DNA from: Baffinella frigidus
Lineage: Eukaryota; Cryptophyceae; Cryptomonadales; Baffinellaceae
Direction of reading: 5' to 3'
DNA length: 10,450 nt
Assembly: GCA_026770585.1 (NCBI GenBank)
Contig: MU646315.1
Location: 39,345 to 49,794, forward strand
This document shows positions 1 to 6,345 of this stretch, piece after piece. Made by a program: the position numbers and the translations under genes. Each line of letters begins with the position of its first letter. Positions within the stretch are counted from its first letter, which is position 1. Under the pieces are notes generated by a model. The model searched no databases. It had not been told where the DNA came from and saw only the letters and a list, made by a program, of their open reading frames with translations.

Positions 1-205
1 GGTGTAGGGTGTAGGGTGTAGGGTGTAGGGTGTAGGGTGTAGGGTGTAGGGTGTAGGGTGTAGGGTGTAGGGTGTAGGGTTGAGGGCGTAGGGTGTAGGT
101 TGGAGGGTGTAGGTTGGAGGGTAGAGGGTTTAGGGTTAAGGGTTTAGGTTGTAGGGTTGGGGGTGTAGGGTTTAGGGTTTACGGTTTACGTTTTACGGTT
201 TAGGG
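1..205 (+). repeat. Telomere-like tandem repeat, TGTAGGG variant passing into TTTAGGG-type units
   Basis: The first 80 or so bases are a near-perfect 7-bp tandem repeat GGTGTAG, which decays into mixed GGGTTTA/GGGTTGG-type units up to about 205. It is a one-base variant of the plant/algal telomere unit TTTAGGG. The G-rich strand runs rightward, so this is not a left chromosome end, which would show CCCTAAA on this strand. By comparison with the paralogue at 6346-9412, where intron 3 starts with the same kind of tract, it is probably the front part of intron 3 of copy A, whose earlier exons lie off the window. Confidence 0.85.
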
Positions 206-732
206 ATAACCTGTGAGGTTTATTTAGTTGTTATGCCAGGAATTAGCCGAAATTGAGCGCCTCCTCACTTGAATTCATGTTTACATCACCAATCTACGGC
301 AGGGGGGTATGGACTGTTTCCTCCTCGGCACATAGCTTTCATGGCATGTGATTTCCCGTTCCCCCAGGCGGTCGGGTCAGGTTCAGGCTTGACAACCATC
401 CCTAAACCCTCACCTTGTCAAAGCGCGCAGGAGGCTGGGTGCAGGCGCGGTGGCCTGCAACTCCACTCAGTGGACTACGTTTTGTTCACTGCACCCAGAA
501 CCTGGGTATAACGTGACCAACTCCGCACTAGAAAAGGCCTTGAGGTCAACTCGGGGTAAGTTGACCTTGACAAAGAGACGTGTTGTCCACTGTGTGGCAG
601 CTGTGTGGCCGGCCTACGAAAACAGCGGGGGGGCGGGGGGGGGCTGAGACCTAGGAGCGTTGATTCACAGCGCTGAATTCAAATTTCCATGAATTCGAAT
701 TGCATGCATTCTAATTTCCATTTTCCTTGCAG
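206..732 (+). other. Rest of intron 3 of copy A (non-coding)
   Basis: No coding sequence is supported here. The last 150 bases resemble the end of intron 3 in the downstream paralogue: both have a GCTGTGTGGCC block, a GAGACC/GAGAGCC block and a GCGCTGAAT block before the acceptor (around 590-690 here, around 8540-8625 there). Small inverted repeats occur at 435-444/489-498 (10 bp, perfect) and 543-550/560-567 (8 bp, 9-base loop). The intron ends TTGCAG at 732. Confidence 0.6.
675..722 (+). repeat. Short degenerate tandem repeat of about 16 bp before the exon 4 acceptor of copy A
   Basis: Three imperfect units related to GAATTCAAATTTCCAT lie end to end directly upstream of the TTTTCCTTGCAG acceptor. 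The first and third units share the end AATTTCCAT. The paralogous intron has only one recognisable trace of this sequence, so the expansion looks specific to this copy. Confidence 0.5.
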
Positions 733-1414
733 AGCTGGTCCTACCCCGCGATGAGGTGGGTGCTGGGGCCGAAAGGATACCAGCTCCACGCGGGCGAGAA
801 ACAGCAACTTTCCGTGTCGTTCGATTTCGTGCGGCACGGCACCACGAACCAGGTGTTCTTCCCTGGCAAAAAGCCCCCTAGGGGGGCCTCGTCGGTTGAC
901 CAATTAGTGTTGTCACGAGCCTTAGATTGGGAACACATAAACTGGCTGCCAAAGTGTCGGTTTCGACATACATACACCAGCTTTAGCCGGAGTTCAAGTG
1001 CCGAAACTTCCATCGTAGAAGCTTGAACATCATTCCTGAAGCCTGGTAGTAGCATCCTGAAGCCCGGAATCTTCATCCTAAATCCTGGAACACCAATCCT
1101 GAAGTTTGGAACTTCTAACGGGAAGCTTCGAACCTGCATCTCGAATGCTCAAAAAAACTGAAAAACAAAATGGTACCCCGACCCCCAGCCAGTTTCAATT
1201 TTTTACAAAATGTGTTAGTTATGAGACTGGTTGATGGTTTGTCGTCGGTCACATTAACTTCTGAACACCAAGACCTTCTGGACCGTGGTCGCAGGAAGGA
1301 AAGTCGCTGCGGACCGAAGGGAGGCAGTGCCTTCACTTTCGGATGGATGGGCCCGTGCAAGCCGTCATAGAACAGATCGAGATCGAGATCCTCAATTCCG
1401 AGCAGCTCGGATGA
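733..1414 (+). CDS. 3' end of NTF2/SnoaL-like gene, copy A (last two exons; 5' part off the window)
   Basis: Partial gene seen as two exons. Exon 4 starts at 733 after TTGCAG and encodes about 40 residues, with SWSYPAMRWVLGPKGYQ near its start and FVRHGTTN near its end. Exon 5 ends at the TGA at 1412-1414 and includes GPWSQEG, RTEGRQ and IEIEIL. Compared with copy B, exon 4 has 19 base differences in 120; 11 of the 17 changed codons are silent. Exon 5 has an in-frame 3-base gap and silent third-position changes, which fixes the reading frame. The joining intron is less certain. The copy B donor position (gt at 853) gives phase 0, but the only nearby acceptor (AG at 1271-1272) needs phase 2. 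A second GT at 855 gives phase 2, so an intron at 855-1272 joins the exons in frame as TTNQ-V-PSGPW. The fold assignment is inferred from copy B; the function is unknown. The copy may be functional or recently inactivated. Confidence 0.6.
855..1272 (+). other. Intron 4 of copy A (proposed)
   Basis: Proposed GT-AG intron, from gttctt at 855 to CCAAG at 1272, chosen because it alone keeps the conserved GPW reading frame open. An in-frame TGA at 1262-1264 lies just before the acceptor and excludes a longer exon 5. The first 48 bases after the copy B-type donor are about 75 per cent identical between the copies with no third-position bias, as expected for non-coding sequence. Confidence 0.5.
1007..1153 (+). 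repeat. 21-bp tandem repeat inside intron 4 of copy A
   Basis: Six full units and one decayed unit with an exact 21-bp period start at 1007, 1028, 1049, 1070, 1091, 1112 and 1133. The shared core is ATCCTGAAGCCTGGAA. No equivalent array is seen in intron 4 of the downstream paralogue. The period of seven codons leaves frames open on both strands and creates a spurious reverse-strand ORF with a repeated PGFRM motif. Confidence 0.8.
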
Positions 1415-1842
1415 CCCGGTTTATACGTACATATACGTATATACCACTGGGTACATACGTAAATGTAGTGATGTAGTCGAAGTTCCCCATCCTTCCCTCC
1501 TACCCGCATTACACACACATCACGTGCGTCGGGGCTTCCCGGTTTTGGGGGAGGGGTTGGATGTGAGGACTGGGGCGTGTTCTGGGAGACTTACGTCCTG
1601 GCATGGGCGGATGCATTGGTTCTACTTGTAGCGCATCGCTGGGAGCAAGGATCGATGGAGTGTAGTTTATCGTAACATCAGGCTGAATCGTGTGGCAACA
1701 AACGAAAGGCACCAACAAGACAGAGAAGAGACGCTTGAAAGGCTTGTCCCGTGTCACCTCGCGCGCGACCCCTGCTGTCACACACTCTTTCATGTTGTAT
1801 TTCGCAGCCACCCTCTCACTCGCCGCCGCTCCTTTCCAAGCT
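1415..1842 (+). other. 3' flank of copy A, with a block conserved in copy B
   Basis: Directly after the stop lies an ATACGTA-rich stretch (about 1422-1460) with short overlapping palindromes. From about 1655 to 1771 the sequence resembles 9510-9623 after copy B. Shared anchors are GAATCGTGTGG (1685 and 9545) and GTGTCACCTCGCGCG (1751 and 9604). The block lies 271 bases after the stop here and 133 bases after the stop in copy B. It may be 3' UTR or simply duplicated flank. No coding frame is supported, and no AATAAA-type signal stands out. Confidence 0.5.
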
Positions 1843-1885
1843 GGGCCCTTCGGTCCCGAGGCGGGCGTGTCTGACGCCCTTCCGG
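1843..1885 (+). repeat. 43-bp direct repeat, first copy
   Basis: Matches 2198-2240 at 40 of 43 positions, sharing GTCCCGAGGCGGGCGT in the middle. A related sequence in reverse orientation occurs at about 9631-9660, after copy B (GCCCGCCTCGGG). The repeat is GC-rich and contains GGGCC and CCTTCCGG palindromes. Function unknown. Confidence 0.75.
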
Positions 1886-2197
1886 GGAAGGAGCGGCATG
1901 CTGCCTCCCACAGCGTACGCCCCTGCGCAGCATCAGACTGTGTCCCCACAGTCTCCGGTGCAGGATAGTCGGAGTGACTTTACACACGGGGCCGAGTCCC
2001 CGGATACAGAGAAATGCGGCGGCAGGGCCCTGCAGCTCCCATGTGCTGCAGCCACAGCGATCCTCACCCCACCACGACCCTCTGTACAGGGGGGGGTTAT
2101 GTGATCCGAAAGGAAGCATGGCCTTTCTACAGAACAAGTTCCGGTGTCCGCCTATGCTGGGAGTTGAAAGAAGCGAAAGGACCTAAAGGGCCACCTC
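1886..2197. other. Non-coding spacer between the direct repeats
   Basis: Several frames stay open by chance in this GC-rich stretch, but none resembles a known protein and none is conserved against the sequence downstream of copy B. A short GTACAGGGGGGGG run at about 2085 is the only notable local feature. Confidence 0.4.
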
Positions 2198-2240
2198 GGG
2201 CCCTTCTGTCCCGAGGCGGGCGTATCTGAGGCCCTTCCGG
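2198..2240 (+). repeat. 43-bp direct repeat, second copy
   Basis: Partner of 1843-1885, differing at three positions. It ends about 45 bases before the fold-back element at 2287. Confidence 0.75.
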
Positions 2241-2286
2241 AGGCAAGAGTAAGTGTTACCCACCCCTGAGGCGATGCTCGGGAGTG

Positions 2287-2390
2287 ACCTCGCTCATAAG
2301 GAGCCGCCCTCCCCCTAGGACCACCGTAGGGCTATAGGTATAAGGCCTACTGTAGGGTCCTAGGGAGGGGCGGCTCCTTATGAGCGAGGT
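2287..2390. mobile_element. Fold-back (MITE-like) element, copy 1, 104 bp
   Basis: The arms ACCTCGCTCATAAGGAGCCG at 2287 and its complement ending at 2390 pair over about 36 bases with a single length difference, enclosing about 30 bases. The same arm sequence, diverged, ends the element at 10037-10153, so this is a dispersed family. The outermost bases are decayed here: the left flank reads GGGAGTG where the other copy has a CAGGGGT-type end, and the right flank reads AACCCTTTA. No coding capacity. If mobile, it would depend on a transposase elsewhere. Confidence 0.7.
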
Positions 2391-2807
2391 AACCCTTTAC
2401 AGCTCTAAACCTTTACCTGGGATACACGATCATCAGCCCTCTTGGGCCCTACAGTTCAGGCAAGCCCTAGTTGCGATATAAAAGACGTACACACAATTGA
2501 GAAGATTCGATAAGGAGGTCAGCCGTCTATCTAAAACGAGATCCGGTCCCCTGTGAAATAAGATATGTCGAAATTGATAGGGGCGTATTTTACCCACCTG
2601 CTAAGATTCGTGATCTTTACCACCTACGCGTCCTTTTACTATTGGTTTGAACCCCTTCCGCGTGACCTGTAGATAGATCTCAAGATAAGTACGAGCTCGT
2701 ACGTAGGAAATGGCTCAAATGCCAGCCTTCCAAAAGGGAAGGCTAGCCCCTTGAAACTGGACGTGACCCAGAAAAGCTTCGATTTGTTTAGAGCGGGTCT
2801 CTGATCC
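2391..2807. other. Intergenic sequence, no gene seen
   Basis: AT-richer DNA with many stops in all frames. The only item tied to the rest of the window is the 20-base segment at 2451-2470. Confidence 0.5.
2451..2470 (+). repeat. 20-bp dispersed repeat, first copy
   Basis: Matches 5163-5182 at 19 of 20 positions (it ends CAGGCAAGCCCTAG). The second copy lies just downstream of the R1 repeat complex, so both may be relics of an element end. Too short to classify. Confidence 0.55.
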
Positions 2808-2942
2808 ACTTAGCAGCGACCGAGCTTCTTTTCCCCCGGATTTCTGGGGGAAATGCGGTTAGAATCCAACACGAATGGATAAGATTCTAGTACAAATCGT
2901 TTAGATGGACTGTATCCGTGAAGCCCTCGGTGGCTGCTAAGT
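2808..2942. repeat. 135-bp multi-hairpin inverted-repeat unit
   Basis: Outer arms 2808-2827 and 2920-2942 (ACTTAGCAGC...) pair at about 20 positions with a 2-base bulge and one mismatch. Inside are a perfect 8-bp hairpin (TTTCCCCC 2830-2837 with GGGGGAAA 2846-2853) and a second stem, TAGAATC 2860-2866 with GATTCTA 2883-2889, itself containing ATCCA/TGGAT. The cloverleaf-like layout could be a fold-back transposon or a structured RNA. No RNA family is recognised. It lacks tRNA box A/B motifs. Confidence 0.55.
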
Positions 2943-3346
2943 AGTAGGGCCTTCCTGTTGCCTCGGAAAAGTTTCTGTTTTTCACACAGGACTTTTTTGG
3001 TGTGCCTACTGAGCGAATATCTGCCGTTCCGGGACATTGAAAATCGGCGTACCAGGTGCTAATCTGGTCTTAGCTGCATTATGTAGTCAATCGACATATC
3101 TGCCGAACCCCTTGAAGTTTTTATTTTCTGTTTCGTGATTCGGGTTGGTGTAAAATATCTGTGCAAAACCCTTGGAAGGAGCAGGGTTGTCAGAGGATGG
3201 GAAAGTACCCCAAATGAGTTTAGTCAATAATCTGTCAACAAGAGGGTATGTGCTGGTGATCTCACGGCATGTTTCCTTCTGGTAGATTGGTCAGGATCGT
3301 CCTGAAACCTTCAGACTAGTCTTCAAAAGTGCATGTGGATCCTATG
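2943..3346. other. Intergenic sequence, no gene seen
   Basis: All six frames are interrupted often. I found no repeat shared with the rest of the window and no RNA motif. Confidence 0.45.
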
Positions 3347-3537
3347 TTTAGGTTTGAGGGGTTGGGGGTGATGTTTTAGGGTTTAGGGATCAGGGTTGAG
3401 AGTTGAGGGCTTAGGCTTCAGGGTTTAGGGTTTGGGGTTTGGGGATGGGGGTTTGGGGTTTGGGGTTTCGGGTGTGGGGTTTGGGGTTTGGGGTTTGGGT
3501 TATAAAGTTTAGGGTTTAGGGTTTAGGGTTTAGGGTT
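3347..3537 (+). repeat. Interstitial telomere-like tract (TTTAGGG/TTTGGGG mix)
   Basis: Degenerate heptamers GGTTTAG, GGGGTTT and TTTAGGG fill this segment and become most regular in the last 30 bases (four GTTTAGG units). The G-rich strand is again the plus strand, as in the tracts at 1-205 and 8052-8277. No exon adjoins it that I can recognise. Confidence 0.85.
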
Positions 3538-3850
3538 GACATGTTTGATAAATTACAATCAGACCACCATAGGGGCGGTGCGTTTCTTTGAATTTGAGTT
3601 CCACCACCTCTGCTTAGTTATAAATGTGAGGGGATAAAGGATGGTTGTTTTGGGGTGTTTGAGTTGATCCAGAGGACCGCGATCGCACACACACCGAACC
3701 CAAGTCAGCCTTTATGAGGCTCATGGTATCCCATGGTTGAGGTATAGGAGCCCCAACCACGAATACCCTCAAGGAAACAAGAGTCCAAAAGGTGAGATGG
3801 GTCGTCTGCTCCTCTCTGCTAGCCCATCCACATGTGTTAAAGCCCAGTGG
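3538..3850. other. Intergenic sequence, no gene seen
   Basis: The reverse-strand open frame at 3614-3859 has no recognisable domain and no counterpart elsewhere in the window, so I treat it as chance. No structured element is evident. Confidence 0.4.
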
Positions 3851-3891
3851 CGTTAGCACCCACCCGCGTTAGCACCCACCCGCGTTAGCAC
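3851..3891 (+). repeat. 16-bp tandem repeat, about 2.6 units
   Basis: The unit CGTTAGCACCCACCCG occurs exactly at 3851 and 3867 and in part at 3883. A decayed unit (CCCACCCGCATTAGC) lies at 4017-4031, which suggests a once longer array interrupted by the sequence holding the palindrome at 3977. Confidence 0.85.
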
Positions 3892-3976
3892 TGTCAAACA
3901 CCCACCCATTATCCCTTAAGTGATCAGTAGGCTCATACTTCCTACTGTAGGTCCCTAGGACCTGCCTAGGGCGAGT

Positions 3977-3996
3977 TAGGGTGAATATTCACCCTA
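3977..3996. repeat. Perfect 20-bp palindrome
   Basis: TAGGGTGAAT followed directly by its complement ATTCACCCTA, with no spacer. It sits between the 16-bp array and its decayed unit. Just upstream, a 7-bp stem CAGTAGG/CCTACTG and several CCTAGG sites resemble sequence after the element at 10037 (shared TAGGCTCATA near 3929 and 10178). Possible protein-binding or element-end sequence. Confidence 0.7.
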
Positions 3997-4410
3997 TGGC
4001 CACTTACGGGAGAGTGCCCACCCGCATTAGCGTTCACGCGTGACGTTGGGGGGTTAGGGGTTAGGGGCAGGTCACGCGCGTCAGAGCCAATCCACACGCG
4101 TTGCGACTTAGGTAAGGCAAAACAGATCTTTCTTGTCCTGCCGCTCAGGTTATTTCCCCAATTTTCAAAAGTGCGTGAACTTACTTTTGGATCGTGTCCG
4201 CCCAAAATTTCCCGAAATAGAGTGGGGGAACATATAGTGGCCACCTCTGGACATTTCTGGACACCTTTGTACCTTCCGTCTGGAGAGTACCTCCCGCCCG
4301 GAGAGACTCTCACTAGAGTAGAGTCTCCGGTCTTCGGGGCAGAATCCGGGTAGAGACCTTGGTGCATAGGTCTCCGCGAGGTCTCCGATTCGTCACCGGT
4401 TACTGGTTAA
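3997..4410. other. Intergenic sequence, no gene supported
   Basis: A reverse-strand frame of 133 codons (3966-4367) is open but has no recognisable motif and begins inside repeat sequence, so it is not called. Local short repeats such as GGGGTTAGGGGTTAGGGG at about 4049 and GGAGAG runs at 4281-4305 are present. Confidence 0.4.
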
Positions 4411-4866
4411 TGAATTTATTAAAGAGGGTTCGCCGTTATTGCCTAACCCGTGCCATTACCAGACTATGATCGGTCCATGTTATACCCCGCTCGGTCTGTC
4501 TCCGAGGGATGCTCCCCAAAGATTGGCGCACATGAAGTAAACGGCGAAGAGGAAGGAGAGGTTTGGTAGGTCCACGAGTTTTGACAGACTTAACAGCCCG
4601 GTCTCATCGATATAGACCTATCATTCCGGGCGGGGTCGGGTTCTTGAAAAAGGGAGGAGTTGGATTGGTTAACCGATCATCAGATCGGTTAGCCAATCCA
4701 ACTCAGGTCGACTCCTCCATCCGGCTGTATGTGGTTGAATTTACCCCGTGGCTATTCCGCGATGGTTGTACCACATTTGACCTTCCAAGACTCATGCCTC
4801 CACCTTTCATAGGTTTGACATTCCAGAGAGGCACTTGGTGGGGCATTCCAAAAGGTCCTAAGGACC
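4411..4866 (+). repeat. Long dispersed repeat, copy R1
   Basis: Direct-repeat partner of 5533-5998, beginning TGAATTTATTAAAGAGGGTT and ending GGTCC-TA-GGACC. Identity is high throughout by eye, with small gaps. Both copies have a hairpin in the middle. The frame open at 4563-4913 in this copy is broken in the other and its substitutions show no codon pattern, so the repeat is not coding. It is probably a non-autonomous mobile element or part of one. Confidence 0.8.
4657..4704. repeat. Hairpin inside R1 (22-bp arms, one mismatch)
   Basis: GAGTTGGATTGGTTAACCGATC pairs with the matching arm that ends at 4704, across a 4-base ATCA loop. In R2 (5772-5819) the same hairpin has about five mismatched or wobble pairs, so R1 keeps the better fold. 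Confidence 0.8.
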
Positions 4867-4877
4867 ACACACGCATA

Positions 4878-5050
4878 CAGGGCTTACTCAAAGTTAAGGT
4901 CACACACTTTTGAGCAGTCAGTGTGTGTGACCTTGAATTTAAGGTCCACGGAAAAGCAGTCAGTATGCGGACCTTAAATAATTAAGGTCCACATCGGAGC
5001 ATCCAGTGTGTGACCTTGTATTGTGTGACCTTAACTTCCAGTAAGCCCTG
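4878..5050. mobile_element. 173-bp TIR element flanked by TA (Tc1/mariner-like non-autonomous element)
   Basis: Terminal inverted repeats begin CAGGGCTTACT and extend for 28 bases at each end with two mismatches. A TA dinucleotide lies on each side (4876-4877, 5051-5052). The sequence after R2, read in reverse complement (about 6004-6035), has the flanks CCACACATGCATA and CATGCAGACGACTC joined with only one TA, which is the empty site. A TA target duplication is the hallmark of the Tc1/mariner superfamily; the assignment is inference because no transposase is encoded. The interior is three hairpin units. Confidence 0.75.
4894..5020. repeat. Three tandem hairpin units of 43-45 bp inside the TIR element
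   Basis: Units start at about 4894, 4939 and 4982, each opening TTAAGGTC and closing GACCTT or GGACCTT. The loops share AGCAGTCAGT or AGCATCCAGT. The stems pair even where the units differ: at the seventh stem position unit 1 has A with T where unit 2 has C with G. Confidence 0.7.
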
Positions 5051-5107
5051 TACATGCAGACGACTCAAAAGGCCTTAATAAGGAACCTTATTAACCTTTA
5101 GGGTTCA

Positions 5108-5139
5108 ACTCTCTCGTACGAAGCTTTGTACGAGAGAGT
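5108..5139. repeat. 12-bp perfect stem-loop
   Basis: ACTCTCTCGTAC (5108-5119) and GTACGAGAGAGT (5128-5139) are exact complements around the 8-base loop GAAGCTTT. It lies between the TIR element and the 20-bp repeat at 5163, in sequence that has no match beside R2. No T-run follows, so it is not a pol III-type terminator. Confidence 0.8.
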
Positions 5140-5162
5140 GGATTGTAGGCTGTCGGCCTCAT

Positions 5163-5182
5163 ACAGTACAGGCAAGCCCTAG
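5163..5182 (+). repeat. 20-bp dispersed repeat, second copy
   Basis: Differs from 2451-2470 at one base. The 40 bases before it (GATTGTAGGCTGTCGGCCTCAT) resemble 6077-6100 after R2, so the R1/R2 duplication probably runs to about here, with insertions in R1. Confidence 0.55.
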
Positions 5183-5532
5183 GACCCTGCTGCGGTCCTC
5201 TGGTAAGGGGTGCGGGTCCTTGCATCGCATCTTGTAGGTCGAGTTTCCGTTACCTTATCCGTAGGAACCCCCCTATGGCCCTACGGGTTGCCTGTAAAGC
5301 TATATAGCACCTAGGTGGGTTGGGTGGGGGGTTGGTGAAATTTGCAAAGCTGCACCACACGGGAAACACCGTTTTTCTCGGAATTTTTGGCATTTTTTCC
5401 TGCCCCCAAAATTCGCCAGCTCCATTCTCAGGGGGGATACGAAGCTTCGTAAGCACTCCAAAGGCCCATTTTTTTTCGCGGCGGGGCCGCCATATTTCAT
5501 TGCCTATGAAAAAGAGCGCTGGGGCCGATTAC
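5183..5532. other. Intergenic sequence, no gene seen
   Basis: Open frames on both strands around 5250-5535 overlap one another and have no recognisable motif. The sequence is not repeated elsewhere in the window. Short homopolymer runs (T6-T8) occur. Confidence 0.4.
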
Positions 5533-5998
5533 TGAATTTATTAAAGAGGGTTCGCCGTTATTGCCTAACCCGTGCCATTGCCAGACTATGATCGGTCCAT
5601 TTTATACCCCGCTCAGTCTGTCTCCGAGGGATGCTCCCCGAAGATTGGCGCAGATGAAGTGAACGACGAAGGAGAGGTTTGGTAGGTCCACGAATTTTGA
5701 CAGACTTATCAGCCTGGTCTCATCGACATAGACCTACCATTCCGGGTGGGGCCTGGTTCTTGAAAAGGGAGGAGTTAGATTGGTTGACCGATCATCCGAC
5801 CGGTTATCCAATCCAGCTCAGGTCGGCTCCTTCAGGGAGCCGACTCCTCCATCCGGCTGTATGTGGTTGAATTTACCCCGTGGCTATTCCGCGATGGTTG
5901 TACCACATTTGACCTTCCAAGACTCATGCCTCCACCTCTCATAGGTTCGACATTCCAGAGAGGCACTTGGTGGGGCATGCCACAAGGTCCTGTGGACC
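5533..5998 (+). repeat. Long dispersed repeat, copy R2
   Basis: Partner of R1. It carries a 17-bp insertion relative to R1 that builds a new perfect 8-bp stem (TCGGCTCC 5823-5830 with GGAGCCGA 5836-5843, 5-base loop). It ends GGTCC-TGT-GGACC. Beyond it, the segment 6001-6030 is the inverted counterpart of the R1 flank, without the 173-bp insertion. Confidence 0.8.
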
Positions 5999-6117
5999 TT
6001 CTGAGTCGTCTGCATGTATGCATGTGTGGCTTAAAGAACCTTGGCCTGCAAGGTTCCATTCATTCTATCGTTGGTTCATGATTGTCGGCTGTTCGTCTCA
6101 CCTGATGTAGGGCCTAA

Positions 6118-6345
6118 TCATATTTACTCCCACCGGCGCCTGACGGTCGGTTTTATCCCAAAAATCGTTCTACCGTAGGGTCGCAGATCTTATTATCCTC
6201 CGTCTCTGTTCTTCCAAATCATATGTTCTTCCAAATCAGAGAACCCCTGCCCCGTCGCAGGCGCGACGGAGCCGCGGGAGAGGCTCCGACACTTATTAGA
6301 CATTTTTTGTAAGATGAACGATGCGACCCTCTCGTTCATCACGAC
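6118..6345 (+). promoter_or_regulatory. Upstream region of copy B, with 5' hairpins and upstream ATGs
   Basis: No TATA box is evident. Two stem-loops lie before the start codon: CGGAGCC/GGCTCCG at 6267-6288, and GATGAACG (6313-6320) with CGTTCATC (6333-6340), which ends five bases before the ATG. Two upstream ATGs (6314 and 6321) open short frames that overlap the proposed start in other frames, ending at 6370 and 6383. If the transcript begins upstream of 6314 these could lower translation. The transcription start is unknown. Confidence 0.35.

Noticed and set aside
1-205. Left chromosome end (true telomere)
   Set aside because: A left end would read CCCTAAA on this strand; the G-rich strand here runs rightward, units are heavily degenerate, and similar tracts occur twice more inside the window.
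741-1139. Reverse-strand 132-residue protein with repeated PGFRM motif
   Set aside because: It is produced by the 21-bp (seven-codon) array in intron 4 plus the antisense of conserved exon 4. The other paralogue does not keep it.
2702-2724. Dinoflagellate spliced-leader-like sequence (CGTAGG-AAATGGCTCAAA)
   Set aside because: The match to the known leader needs gaps and several mismatches, and it is not placed before any gene.
3851-4031. CRISPR-like array of 16-bp repeats
   Set aside because: Units are contiguous with no spacers, and the sequence is from a eukaryotic nuclear genome.
4563-4913. Forward 116-residue ORF in R1
   Set aside because: The matching stretch of R2 is frameshifted and stopped, substitutions show no codon pattern, and the ORF runs into the inserted 173-bp element.
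5108-5139. Transcription terminator hairpin
   Set aside because: No T-run follows, no gene ends nearby, and intrinsic terminators of this kind are not expected in a nuclear genome.
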